64,000 nucleotides of DNA, taken from Mytilus trossulus (lineage: Eukaryota > Mollusca > Bivalvia > Mytilida > Mytilidae). Both the position numbers and the translations under genes were made by a program. Shown here piece after piece: positions 13,135 through 26,303 of this stretch (the first letter of the stretch is position 1; each line of letters starts with the position of its first letter). The notes beneath the pieces were generated by a model. That model did no database searches. It worked only from the letters and a program-made list of their open reading frames with translations, and was not told where the DNA came from. The DNA lies in contig NC_086375.1 of the NCBI RefSeq assembly GCF_036588685.1, forward strand, positions 63,755,314-63,819,313, in the 5' to 3' direction.

Positions 13135-13138
13135 TTAA

Positions 13139-15754
13139 TGATGATTTAAGCATTTAAATTCATACTCTACGGTTGGTAAAGGCATTTAGGAGGTGCTAAT
13201 TTAACTCATATATTTTGGAAGGTAGTGGATAAAGTAGCAGGATTATAGAGTAAAATAGGATTTTTCACTTTATAGCAAATAGAAAATTCAAACTTGTTTA
13301 AATTATTTAAATTATGAAAACCTAAAAAAGTAACAAAATTAAAAAACTGAAATAACAGTCCCAAGTTTTACTTTCAGAAAGGCTTACCCAATAAACTCAA
13401 TGCTATCATTGTTTTTATATAAACTGTACTGAAATTCTAACCTTAGATTAGCAATCTGATTCATTTCTTCATCTAATTTACAGAATTCACTACATGAAAC
13501 ATCATAATTCTATACATAACACAATTAAAAAAATATACAAAATGAAAGACTAAAAGTGCACATTTATTCTGTGCTGAGATAAATAAAAGTTTAATAATAA
13601 AATATATTAACTAGCTTTAAAGAATCTGACATAATAATAAAGGAATATGTACTCCAAAATGGAATATTGAATTTTCCCACACACATATAAAAACATAAAC
13701 AAACAAACAAACATATAACACAACCATGCTGATATGAACACTAATGTTGATTGAAATTGCCAACCACTGAAAAAAGTTTAAACACAATTAACAAGTATTT
13801 CTGTAGGTGTATTACAAAATAATATGAATAACGCTAATATTTTGCTTCTTATTCCTGAAAAGGCTCAGCCATCAAATGCCTCTTTTCCTATCCTAATAAT
13901 GAATATCAATTACCTCTTAAGTTATCAGAAATTTGGAATAATTACTTATTTGACACATTATACATTGTTAAATTATGAGGGTTATTCTAATACAGATCTT
14001 GCTATTTCCTTGCAGATCCTTTTCTTCAGATCTAACACATCAACAAACATAAGTTATCTGATATATTTGGAAAGTCATCTTAAAGCATTTATAATGCAAA
14101 CATTCAAAGTCATCTTTGTGATACATTTCAATTAAGACACAGAAATGAGAGAAATGCATTATCAATATATTTATATTTTTAAAGCTATATAATAAAATTG
14201 CAATATAATATGCAATAATAATAAAGAAGAAAAATTACAAATTTGGCATTACTTATTTGGCTTATCTTATAAAGAAATTACATTTACAATATATAATACA
14301 ATTAATGACTTCTTTAAAGTTATATATTTATATTGCATGATAATACGATAAACATGCATGTGCATATTGATTAAAAACATGGTGATGCAAAATACTTAAA
14401 TAACAAAATTAAAATGTCTAACATTTTGATATTAATTATTGTAAAATTCCATGCAAGTTCTAACATGTATGATTATTCAGCCCCTCCCTATGATTAACTC
14501 ACCCTCACTCTCTCACTCATGACACCGTGCACACTACATATTATAAAAATGTGTCACAAATTAAGAATTTTACATTGACCCTCTAAGGATGAGAGAGCCA
14601 CTCAGTTGGAAGTTTAATGTTTCATGTATAAAGATATATAGATCCAGAGTTTATTCTGAATGATTAATTGAGGATATCTTTAATGACAAAGTCTACAACA
14701 GTCCTAGAGAAATGGAATTTAACAACTATAAATTTCTCTTAAATCTATTGGTTCTATCCAAACTTGCATATATATATGTGGGCAGATATACCTACATGTT
14801 ATTGTATTTGAACCAAAGTCTAAACTGTAGAGGGGTAAAAAATATTTTCTTTACCAGTGTAGGTCAAGTACAGCAAAGATAAGAGAGTATCTGGAATTAC
14901 CAGAAATCCTGATATTTGTCTAAGGATTGTCATAAAAACTGCAATAATTTATCTGATCAATTACAAATCAGTCAGACAGAAAATTGTAAGGGAAACCAAT
15001 TATCTGAAAAATAATCCTTTCCTAATGATTTCTAAAAATTTGACATATGTAAACAGTCTGCACTGTTAGCCACTAGTCCGATGCCCCAGACTAGTAAATA
15101 TTGATTCGGACTAGTAAAATTTTTCAAAATTTTATATAGTCATAAAGGGACAAGTTTTGATATTTTGTTTCCGGACTCGTAGATGAAAAAGTTTTTGGTA
15201 CAGACTGTGTAAAAGTTTACGTTATACCATATTAATGGATTAATCAAATGGTGGTGACCACACAATATTGTTTGGCTTTACTTGACATTTAAACCAATCG
15301 AGTGGCCAATATTTATCTTCCCTTCAGCATAACTTTCTGACTGTTCTGACATCTGAATAAAAGCTTTCACAATCAAATGTCAAATTAAAATTGTTGGTTG
15401 AAAACACAGGGTACACACTGTAATTTTCATAATTATTGAGAAGTACAATGGTGGTAAAAAGTATGTCAACTAGGTCAAAACTTACTCAGTAAAACATAGA
15501 AAAGATATAAGATTTATGAGCTTTGTTAAAAGTTGTTATGCTACAACTGGAGTGCTCTTACAAATATGATTTAATAGTTCTTCAATGAATAATATTGCAC
15601 TGATAATTAAACACATGTAAGGTGAATATCTATAACAAACATTGTATCATAATTTAAAAAACAACAAATACTATAACAGATAAATCTTTCATTCTTCGTC
15701 TTAAAATGGCATTTCCATTACCTTGTTTGACTATTTTTATAGAAGAGATAACAA
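13139..15754. other. AT-rich intergenic DNA
   Basis: No gene is supported. A 103-codon open frame at 13824-14135 on the plus strand has no recognisable motif and lies in very AT-rich sequence. The part nearest 17545-18003 could belong to the 3' untranslated region of the minus-strand transporter gene, but no poly(A) site was fixed. Confidence 0.4.
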
Positions 15755-17545
15755 AACTAGAGGCTCTAAAGAGCCTGTGTCGCTCACCTTGGTCTATGTG
15801 CATGTTAAACAAAGGACACAAATGGATTCATGACAAAATTGTATGTTGGTGATGGTGATGTGTTTGAAGTTCTTACTTTACTGAACGTTCTTGCTTCTTA
15901 CAATTATATCTATAATGAACCTTGCCCATTAGTAACAGAGAAAAATATTTGGTAAAAATTTACATAAATTTACCGAATTAATGAAAATTGTTAAAAATTG
16001 ACTATAAAGGGCAATAACTCCTTAAGGGGTCAATTGACCATTTAGGTCATGTTGACTTATTTGTAGATCTTACTTTGCTGAACATTATTGCTGTTTACAG
16101 TTTATCTCTATCTATAATAGTATTCAAGATAATAACCAAAAACGGCAAAATTTCTTTAAAAATTACCAATTGGAGGGCAGCAAGCCAACAACCGATTGTC
16201 CAATTCATCTGAAAATTTCAGGGCAGATAGATATTGACTTGATTAACATTTTAACTTCTTGTCAGATTTGCTCTAAATGCTTTGGTTTCAGAGTTATAAG
16301 CCAAATTCTACATTTTACCCCTGTTCTATTTTTAGCCGTGGCATCCATCTTGGTTGAATGGCCAGGTCATCGGACACAATTTTCAAACTAGATACCCCAA
16401 AGATGATTGTGGCCAAGTTTGGATTAATTTGGCTCAGTAGTTTCAGAGGAGAAGATTTTTGTAAAAGATTACTTAAATTTATGAAAAATGGTTAAAAGTT
16501 GACTATAAAGGGCAATAACTCCTAAAGGGGTCAACTGACCATTTCGGTCATGTTGACTTATTTGTAAATCTAACTTTGCTGAACATTATTGATGTTTACA
16601 GTTTATTTCTATCTATAATAATATTCAAGATAATAACCAAAAACAGCAAAATTTCCTCAAAATTACCAATTCAGGGGCAGCAACCCAACAACAGGTTGAC
16701 CGATTCATCTGAAAATTTCAGGGCAGATAGATCTTGACCTGATAAACATTTTTATCCCATGTCAAATTCCTAAAAATGCTTTGGTTTTTGAGTTATAAGC
16801 CAAAAACTGCATTTTACCCCTATGTTCTATTTTTAGCTGTGGCGGCCATCTTGGTTGGTTGACCGGGTCACGCCACACATTTTTAAAACTAGATACCCCA
16901 AAGATGATTGTGGCCAAGTTTGGATTAATTTGGCTCAGTAGTTTCAGAGGAGAAGATTTTTGTAAAAGATTACTTAGATTTATGAAAAATGGTTAAAAAT
17001 TGACTATAAAGGGCAATAACTCCTAAAGGGGTCAACTGACCATTTCGGTCATGCTGACTTATTTGTAAATCTAACTTTGCTGAACATTATTGCTGTTTAC
17101 AGTTTATCTCTATCTATAATAATATTCAAGATAATAACCAAAAACAGCAAAATTTCCTCAAAATTACCAATTCAGGGGCAGCAACCCAACAACAGGTTGA
17201 TCGATTCATCTGAAAATTTCAGGGCAGATAGATCTTGACCTGATAAACATTTTTACCCCATGTCAGATTTCCTCTAAATGCTTTGGTTTTTGAGTTATAA
17301 GCCAAAAACTGCATTTTACCCCTATGTTCTATTTTTAGCTGTGGCGGCCATCTTGGTTGGATGACCGGGTCACGCCACACATTTTTTAAACTAGATACCC
17401 CAATGATGATTGTGGCCAAGTTTGGTTTGATTTGGCCCAGTAGTTTCAGAGGAGAAGATTTTTGTAAAAGCTAACGCCGGACGACGGATGCCGGACGCCA
17501 AGTGATGAGAAAAGCTCACTTGGCCCTTTGGGCCAGGTGAGCTAA
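15755..17545 (+). repeat. Dispersed repeat family D with 501-bp tandem core, forward copy
   Basis: The left boundary carries 'AGGCTCTAAAGAGCCT', a perfect short palindrome, followed by 'TCGCTCACCTTGGTC'. The right boundary carries the hairpin 'AGCTCACTTGGCC...GGCCAGGTGAGCT'. The core is a tandem repeat: 'GACTATAAAGGGCAATAACT' begins at 16000, 16501 and 17002, exactly 501 bp apart. An inverted copy is at 38065-39377, and a short terminal fragment lies at 11155-11215. Open frames across it are not coding. Confidence 0.9.
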
Positions 17546-18002
17546 AAATATAATACTGGATATAACCACATAATCGTCTTAGCAATAATACAATACAACA
17601 GACAAAACATGAAGCCACAGCTAAATATCAAATATGGACATAGAATAAATGTGGGATATTTCTCAAGGCGGCAGTAACTCTTAATCATACACAGCTTAGA
17701 AATTTTGTGAATAAGTTAAACATAAAGAAATTGAATACTAAACACAAACTGTCTAGGTATAAATGGTTATCAATTCTATTCTTCTAAACAAATATAATGA
17801 TTCAGTAAAATATAAGAAAAAAAAAAATTTAACAGAGATTTCATGATTATATTAAAGTTTAAAAGCTGTAATAAACTGATTTTGAGTTGTTGGGGTGCTG
17901 TGTGATTGTTATATGTCCCCATTATCTAAAGTCAAATAATATCTTCTTGTTGACCTATACAATGTTTAAGACCTATGTCTGACCATTGATTTAATGAACA
18001 AT
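17546..18002. other. Probable 3' flank or 3' UTR of the SLC46-type gene
   Basis: This AT-rich stretch lies directly downstream (minus strand) of the stop codon at 18003-18005. No coding signal was seen, and the transcript end could not be fixed by eye. Confidence 0.4.
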
Positions 18003-21000
18003 TCATACATCGACTTCGGTATTACTTATAACACTAATAGCTTGACTAGTTTCTTCTTGATCTTGTAATTGTTGATAACTCTGACTTGTTGTTATGCCTT
18101 CATTTTCTCCACTCATTCTTTCATATTCTGTTGGTCCATTCATTTCTACATACTTGATTGCACTATAAAATACAAAATAAATGAAATTATGGTTAACTAT
18201 TACTTTAAACAAAAGAAGCATGTGTCTGAGGACAGAAATGCCCCTGTTCAAGCTTTGCAATTTTCCCAAATTATAAAAGACATAAATCTAGAAGGATGCG
18301 TGACTCATTGTCCATAGTCAAATTGTGTTTGTGAGTTTTGGTTCTTAGCATTGTGTATGATGCACCCCCACATATCTTAATAGGAAATTTAATGTGTTTC
18401 GTATACAACCAGAAATTTATACTGGAGTTACCATTCTTTGTAGGGTTGTCACATGTTGTGAAACTTCTAAAGAGTCATGAACAATTGCCTAAATTGTGAT
18501 GCTGTAATGATTGTTTGGTTTTAGTCGATGCTATAAATATGTCTACCAATATTTCTACCATTTTATGGTTGATTTATTTGATCATTGTTTGTTTATATCT
18601 GTTAGCAAATATTCCATGCATGTACAGGTGATAATCATTTAATAAGAACATTTTTTGTACATTTTAAATTTCAAAAAATAATTATTGATTTAAATCAAGT
18701 TATGGCATAGTTGAACCAACACGAATTACAATGTACATGGGATGTTACTTACATGGTAAAAACAACAGGAATGACTAGAAGCGTCACAGAGATAACAAAC
18801 ACAAATCCACTGAAAAACTTGAATGTATGTAAATAAATAGCCTGGAACATCAAAGGGGCTAGGAAGTATGAGATACTCTCTCCACAATGCATCAAGGCAA
18901 ATAAACTACCTGTAAATATTAAAAACAATTTATATATAAATATAAAGAACAGTTGTGCTGATGTTTCACCTACATTTACTTTGGTATTAAGGCATGTTGA
19001 TTTTTTCAAAATTATCTATCTCAAAAAGAATATTGTAATTTACATTTCCTTACTTAAGTACAAAGTCCAACATTATACATTGTAATTATATGCATTAACA
19101 AATTGTTTTGTACTGGAGAATCTTTAAAACAGATTTAAAGCAAGGGTCAATGCTTAGGTTAAACTGGCCATGGTGCACTAGTTTAAGCAAACATGTTTAA
19201 TGCAATTACTTCATTTGTTCTTGTAATAAACTGTTTCAATATCTCAAGGAGAAAACACATTGTATGATTTGCATTTGGATCCATTCATTTAATGACTATG
19301 TATACATATGTTATTTAGAGATATATTTAATATACACGTGAAATGGTATTTATTGCCATAATTATTACCTTGATCTGTTGTTTCAATACTGTTGGACACC
19401 ACTGATCTCAACATAGGAAAAGGAAGCAACTCTCCAACTAGCAGAAGAATTGCTAAAAAGGAAGTAACAATAAGCGTAATTTTATGTACATGTACAGTAC
19501 AGTTCAAGAGTACCAACTCTCCCACACCCTACACCGAGGAAAATGTCGGAGCCACTCCGACAAACTCCGATATTCCTCCCAAAATGTTGGGAGGAATTTG
19601 GGAGTAATCTCTCCCAAAATCAGGTAAATGTTTATTCTGATAACGAGCTCACTCTCTACACCGAGGAATTAATTGCCCTTATCCTACTTTGATCTATACC
19701 GGCACAAGACTGAATGGGTAATTGGATTACCTGACAGGTAAAGGTTGAAGTAATAAAGAGTTATATTTCCGGTCTACTGTACCAGTTTAAGTGTCAAACA
19801 GGTGTATAATTTTAAATGTCTTTTATACTAATTAAATTTCATTTGTGGTAATAAAAACTAAAGTCAAAATATTTTCGTATTTTTTGTTAGCCCATCTAAA
19901 AATATCTTAACCTTAATGTACTTGCTTTAAAAAAAAACGATTATAAAATATAGCGGAATATGTGAAAAACAAAATATTCTACTTCAAAGTTAAAGTCTTT
20001 ATTTAAAAATTATAAGTCTAAAAGTTTTATATATGCAAGTAAAAAGGAAAATTTATTCACCATTCATTAGACAAAATGATTGCCCCCGTATTAATTGTGT
20101 AAATCTACGGCATTTTCTTTTTACGATTATCTAATTGCTGGAATGAATAAAAAATTTAAAAGCAAAATGTTGTTGTTAATTCTTTCAATTGTATTTAAGT
20201 TTTATAACAAATGAAAACTACTTAATTTTGACCTCAATGTCTTCACCAGTAAATTAATATTTTATTTACGAAATGAGCATACTTGTGTAAAAAAAACCGG
20301 CAGTTAAATAAAATTACGTGTTTGAAAGTTTTGTATATTCAAGTAAAAAGGAAAATATTATTCACCATTCGTTATGCTTAACAATTACGGCATTTTCGTT
20401 TTACGATTTGTTGGCAGTACAGCAGAATAATAATACATTTCCGTTACAACAGGAATACTTCCAGCTGCATTAATTCGTCTTTGTTTAATATTAACTTTCG
20501 CACAATGAATGTAAATTTGTGTATTTTCAACAAAAGATTTTAAAAACAATTATTTGCCGTGCGAAGACAATTCCACGATACACATCTCAGTTATCAACAG
20601 TTTGGGTTGAACTTGAACTTGACTTACTTAACAATGTTAAATGCTAATAATAGTTAACATCAATGTTATCCACAGCACGAGTTTTTTAAAGGGCGGGAAA
20701 AATATCGCGTACTAGTAAACTCAGGTGACCTTTCTGGCCGACCGTGGGAAAGTCCATTCAAGGTTTCTAAAGTTGCAGAACGACATTTTTGTGCAATCGT
20801 ATTGAGGCTCCAGAAGGTCCTTTTACAATTGATTTATCGGGGAAATATAATTCTTATCCGAATAAACGTGAACACATTTTTAACTATTTGAATTTTAATG
20901 TTTTATCTTTCAATAAAGAAAGTACATTAGTTATATGTCCATGGTCAATAATATAGATTTACAGTTGGTGATGTATTAATTGAAATTATGATGGAAATTG

Positions 21001-23753
21001 TCCGGGGTGACTGATTGTATTCAAATGACAATAATCATGATAATACGATAAAGAAATGCCAATTGTAGGCGGTTGGGAAATTTTGAAAATAAAATGATGA
21101 CTGATTTAACTGGAATAGAATATTATGATGGGCAATTATGAGGTTTGATAAATTTTATTAATAATTAAAGGATAAGTGACCTATCGGATAGCGATAAGCG
21201 GATTACTTATCATCACAACTTTTAACATCTTTTGTAATCGTAAAATGATTGAGCGTCATAAACTTGTCAAACACCGGTAGAATTATAGTACATTTATAAT
21301 ATAATTAATGTGAAAATATTTTTCACTTTCCAAATTCAAATGACGAAATTGATATAAATACTTTCGTCAATTTGAAAACCGTTCCGTAAAATGCGAAAAT
21401 GACGAGCACTATCAATATCACTTGAAATTATTTCCTTTGTCGACAGAGTTGTCATTTAACAGTTTCTGTTCGTAATTTGAATTATTCAAGTCTGTATAAA
21501 TGTACCGAGGTGGTGAAACATCATATTTTACATTGCTCAATAAATTAAATTTACTTGATGATCCGATGAATCGGGTTACCGAAAAAAAAACATGATTTTA
21601 TTAGCCAGTTGATTTTTTAATAATGAACAATCAATGCGCTGATATTGCTTATTGAATAAGTTATAAAAGAAACTAATTGTGGCAAAATCGTCCTTGCTGA
21701 AAGAACACAATGTATGACCTGACCGGACTGTAATAGAAACACAAAATAACAATTTTCTTCATACTTTTTTCGTATGTACGTTCTATTTTAAAGATAACGG
21801 CATAAGACACAAATATAAAAGATAATAATTATCTTATTCTAAATGATATTGTCACATCTTTATCTGTCAAAGAAAGGAAAACATTTGTTTAATTTATAAT
21901 ACCGTGATTTTAAAGCACACCTGTGCAACCAAGATCGATTAAATGTTCAAAGGTAAATTATCTGGGTAATCCAATTATGTTGTCACGCGTCGTTAATTTG
22001 AAGTACATCCGATGGGCAATAAACCAATTAACAGCCACGCGGTGTTGGGAGAGAATCTTTGGAGGATTTTAGGAGTGAAATCCGCGGTACACGGTGTGAT
22101 TCCGAAATACACGGAAATCGGAGAAAAAAGTTATCGAATCGATATTTTTGAAGAGTACTGTACATGTAGACAGTTACAATTGTACTAACTACTGTTGTAG
22201 TTTTTAAGTTTGACTTTTTCAGATTTTTTTTTCTTTTCAACTGAGCTGAAACAAAACAATTACTTTTAGTCTGTGAGGTCTATGTTTCTATTTCAGGGCC
22301 ATCCCTAATATGTACATGTGTTTTTTACAGTGTACATTCATATGTATGTAATGTACAATATATGTACAGTGTACATGTACATGCAATGTAGATTTTTTGA
22401 TTTCTTGATTTGGTAACGTTGTGATGAAGATCTTTTTTCTTTTTTATTCACGTTTTAAGCTTTACATTTTGAGCTTGTACATTGTAGGTTGATCAGACTT
22501 GAACTATGCTATTTTTAGGTTCATTGGATTGTTGTTTCATTGATGTTTACAAACTTCATGAACATTCTTTTAATTTATTAATTCCACCTACATGTACTAA
22601 TTGCCATGAATGATTCATGATCTAAGTTTCAAACTTGATTTTAACACTGCTTACCGAAATATAACACAGTTTCATTCTTTACTACAGCAATCCACATGGT
22701 ACCAATGGCTTTGGAGAATAAACCAATGAATGTAATATTAATGTCTGAAAGATACGGCTTTAATATAACTGGAGAGGCTGCAGCTCCAATGGCAGCAACC
22801 ACCATAGCAACAGCAGCAAACACACCAAATTTATCAGAATCCCACTGGTATGGTGGTCCAATAAAGTACAACACCAATGTATTAATTTGTCCAAGATGAA
22901 CTATGGCATAACTTTGAAATGCAATGATTGACAGCCATACTTTTATTAATTTCCTATTTTTGCAGCATTTAAAGAATCTTGATAATGGTTTAAAAGTGTC
23001 TATGCAACAGTTGTTACTACCTTGATTATTGCTTATCCTATTTGTGGCAAGATTCTGTTGAGTAATATCAACTTCCTTGACTAGAAAAAATGAAATTAAA
23101 AAGGCAATACAGCTACAAATAAATGTAAACCAAAATGGACGAAGAAATCCATTAGATTTAACCCAATATCCAACCATAATATTGGCAATTGCATATGCTA
23201 TGCCATTCAGAAACTCTTGGACACCAAGTCTTGTTGATCTGTTTTCCTTGTTAGAACTATTAATTGCATAGAATGTTCCTCCTGCCAAAAATGCAGTCAT
23301 GCTACCACTCAATCCTCGCAATGCTGATGCCATGAATAACCCATCCAAATTCCAACCAGTATACTGAATCATTATGTATATGAACGAATATAGGACACTT
23401 CCTAATGATGGCATCCATAATAATATTTTTCTACGTCCCGTTTTGTCACTGATAGCACCTAACATTATCACCGTGATTACTGCTGGTAAACCTTCAGCAA
23501 TTTGAAGGCTTAGTACAGACAGTGTAATTTCTTCGTGGATCAATGCATCTTTGGTGGTATCTGTTAAATTAATACTAGAAGGTGTGGCACTTTTATGCTG
23601 TTTTTCTATTTCTTCTTTCACGTACTGTTGAAATAAGGGCAGAGTCATATGACGTGACAGAAAAAATGCAAAGTATGCTACTTCTACTAAATATGGCTGG
23701 ACCACACTCAGCCAGTGCATGCATTTGGTATGGGCTCTTGATATTAAACTCAT
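18003..23753 (-). CDS. SLC46: SLC46-family (PCFT-like) major facilitator transporter, four exons
   Basis: Membrane transporter of the major facilitator superfamily. SLC46 members move folates or other small solutes with protons; the substrate here is not predictable. The coding exons are 23753-22655, 19452-19369, 18909-18753 and 18162-18003. All introns are GT-AG (phases 1, 1, 2) and the joined frame is 499 residues. Residues 21-45 form TM1, with the SLC46-like 'LPLFQQYV'. Residue 62 starts an N-glycosylation sequon (NLT) in the first outer loop, as in PCFT. 'GAISDKTGRRK' (99-109) is the MFS motif A. Exon 2-3 residues 'ETTDQGSLFALMHC' match the SLC46 C-terminal half. The tail (about 456-499) is acidic, Ser/Gln-rich and cytosolic. 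The first ATG used follows AT-rich sequence; an upstream untranslated exon is possible. The length is slightly above the usual 450-460 residues. Confidence 0.93.
19453..22654 (-). other. Intron 1 of the SLC46-type gene (3.2 kb)
   Basis: The donor is 'GTAAGC' after the codon for Tyr-Phe and the acceptor is 'TTACTTCCTTTTTAG'. The intron is AT-rich and non-coding. It holds a local direct duplication: 'AAGTAAAAAGGAAAAT' followed by 'TTCACCATTC' and 'CGGCATTTTC' occurs near 20035-20115 and again near 20340-20400. A small palindrome, 'CCTCCCAAAATGTTGGGAGG', is near 19577. The open frame at 22028-22240 is not supported. Confidence 0.85.
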
Positions 23754-23974
23754 TTTTTCTCTTATTTACTGCTCATGGCTCTTACAAATGTTAAAATACA
23801 TATTATTAAAGTTGTGAAAATAATAGTTGCTCATACAGGAAGTTCTAATGATAATATAATTTTCGAGACGTTAACGGAATATTATGATATTACGGACATA
23901 GATGACTGCGTCCTGTCGACACAGGGTTTTATTGATTGATAGTTTAGTCTATGATACAACAGGATTTTTCAATT

Positions 23975-24790
23975 CAATTCAAAGCTTTATTTATAGTCGG
24001 CATGTTACATAACAAATAAACATACTTGAGCTCTCTGAGCTTTTATAACCGACAAATGCATACATTTACCAGAGACATAATACATTTGTATAATATGTCT
24101 CTGCATTTACATAACAATCATACACAATACAAATATTAAAACATAAAAGACATAGAACATACATTTCATGCACATTTAGGCTGCACTATTTAAATACTAT
24201 ATTATATACTTGCATAAGCAAAAGCACTAAAAGCAAACATAAAAACTAAAGCACAGCATTCACAAATTATAAAAAGCTAAACAAACATTCACAAAAAGCA
24301 GCACTATTATATCAAGTTCAAGCTGTACTAAAATAAATAAAACTAAGCACATGCATTGCAATGGCATGAGATGCCATTCCATGAGTTTATTAGACTCTTG
24401 AATTGGGTAAAAGATGTTTCAGTCCCAAAGTGGTTTGGCAACTCATCCCATAGTTTGGCAGTAGCCCTGAATATCTGCATGAAAGATTTCAAGCCATACC
24501 TTGTTGTTCTTACGTCAGTTATATTTCAGCTAAATTTTGCCGGTATCTGAAAGAATATTTTTTTTAATATTTATGGATCATGGAGGTACACTGGATTTTC
24601 TTGATTGACTGTTCTGAAGACCTCTATTGCCATGGTTCTTAGGCATCTTACTTTAAGTAATGGCATTTTTTATTTTAAAAGTAAGTCTTCATATGTGCTC
24701 AGTGTATATAAAGTGCGAATCCAGCTAGTTCATTTTTACTGTTATATGCGGGTATGTCTATTGTAGAATAAAGGATCATGGGAAAACTGT
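23975..24790 (-). pseudogene. 5'-truncated LINE: C-terminal end of a non-LTR reverse transcriptase plus 3' tail
   Basis: Read on the minus strand, about 24680-24340 translates in pieces to 'MPLLKVRCLRTMAIEVFRTV', then 'NPVYLHDP', then 'ATAKLWDELPNHF' and 'SFTQFKSLINSW'. This is the conserved region following the reverse-transcriptase domain of CR1/Jockey-like LINEs (the LPTLKVRRLRTMA...LWNSLP...FK pattern). Stops and frame changes interrupt it. The 3' end near 23975-24000 shows short AATTC/TTCAA repetition, typical of LINE tails. Only the 3' portion is present, so it is a dead insertion upstream of the transporter gene. Confidence 0.8.
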
Positions 24791-26104
24791 ACTATTTGTT
24801 TACGTTTTGAAAATATCAAGTTAAGTGATTTGAAGGAAAGTTTTAACATATTTTCATTGTGATATGTCTTTATAATATACAAACATAGCATTAAAGTTCA
24901 AATAAGTGTTATAAAAGCATCATAATATAGCATATTGATTATTGAAAGCGATCCATTTTAACTATAGATGCGATGAATTATCACTGTTAGTGCAGTCATT
25001 ATTAATGTAGAATTTTCAAAGATGCGAGGAATTTTCATTGTAGAATTATGTGATAAATGCACTTGCAACAAATGAAAAAACTTAGTTGATGACTTTAGGA
25101 TTTATGATACATGTATTTTCAAATTGAAATACAAACTCCTCATTCATTCTTCATCAAATATATAGCTTTTCAAACTTGTAACAAAAGCGATTCTCAAAAT
25201 GAAAAATTCTAGATCCGCGAATGGATACTACCGCAGAGGTAAAACCATACACATTTGGGTTATTGTACACGAAATGCATGCTACAATTCATTTTTGTTGA
25301 TTTTAGACCCTTTGGAACTCTATGTATGCTATTTCAGAAACTAGGCAAAAAATCCCCAAACTAGATACACGAATAGATTCAGCATGTCAACGAATTCCCA
25401 AATATCTATATTAAAGGACTTTTGACTATAAATTTGGACCCCACAAAATTGAAAAAGGGACCAAAAATATAAAAAAAATGCATGCATCGGATACATTTGT
25501 TATTGAAGGCATGACTGTAACAATGGGATGAATATACAAATATCTTATTCTGGGGCCTCATTGGGGGGTTCTGATCCTGGATCCCGGTTACTGTTTTGGC
25601 AGATTCACGTATTCCGCTTATTGTTTTGTCAGATTCCCGTATCCCGCTTATACTATGCTGTTCTCATTTTTTGTAATTATCCGTGTCCCGCTAGACTTCA
25701 TTTCTCGTTTTTCACGACACAATCATTTGACTTTCACCTGTCACGCTTGCAAAAAATCGGCAATCTGGCGTCAAGCTTATACCCAAATGCGACCCACTAT
25801 TTTACTCTATTCTGACTCATATTAATTAAAGCCCATTATAAATATATTAAAAAAGTAGCGTGGATTTTTTCAATCTATATCAAGATGTACGTAATTAGTG
25901 GTGAAGTGTCATGGAAATGGATAAAAAAAATAAGGATAAAAATCCATATACGCTTTATAAGAAACTAAATGGAATACATTTGAAATTAATGTTATTTCTA
26001 TTGAATTTATTAGAGTGTTTTAAAACCAAACTTTCCTCCGTAAGTTAAATTTTATCAAATCTATCTCTTACTTTATCTATTGTTTGAGCAAGTCGGCTAA
26101 ATTA
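24791..26104. other. Intergenic DNA with diffuse repeat remnants
   Basis: No gene is supported. 25290-25480 contains 'TTTAGACCCTTTGGAACTCT', 'GATTCAGCATGTCAA' and 'AATTTGGACCCC', which resemble the internal units of the repeat at 28800-29760, so a decayed relative is likely. Confidence 0.45.
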
Positions 26105-26303
26105 AAGGTGCATTCACACGATACGATTTTCCATTCGATTTTCATTCGATTTTTACCTGTGCACCTGCTTTCGACTAAAATCGTATCGTGTGAACAGTGA
26201 AATCTGAAGTCGAATGTGAAGTCGAAACGTCGTTTTGAAATCGAAACGTACGCTATTTCCATTCGACGTTTCAACTGGAATCGGACCGTGTGAACGCCAA
26301 ATC
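26105..26303. repeat. Foldback repeat of 'TTCACACGATACGAT' units
   Basis: Within 200 bp, 'ATTCACACGATACGATTTTC' is followed by 'ATCGTATCGTGTGAACAGTG' and then by 'GGAATCGGACCGTGTGAACG'. The segment can therefore fold on itself in more than one way. It shares its motif with 31330-31435. Confidence 0.8.

Noticed and set aside
13824..14135. 103-codon plus-strand open frame
   Set aside because: Very AT-rich, no motif, no support from flanking splice sites.
19500..22160. Possible large transposon in the SLC46-type intron
   Set aside because: Edges near 19509 and 22034-22160 share loosely inverted words (GGGAGAG, ACACCG, TACATGTACAGTAC) but no continuous inverted repeat or target duplication could be traced.
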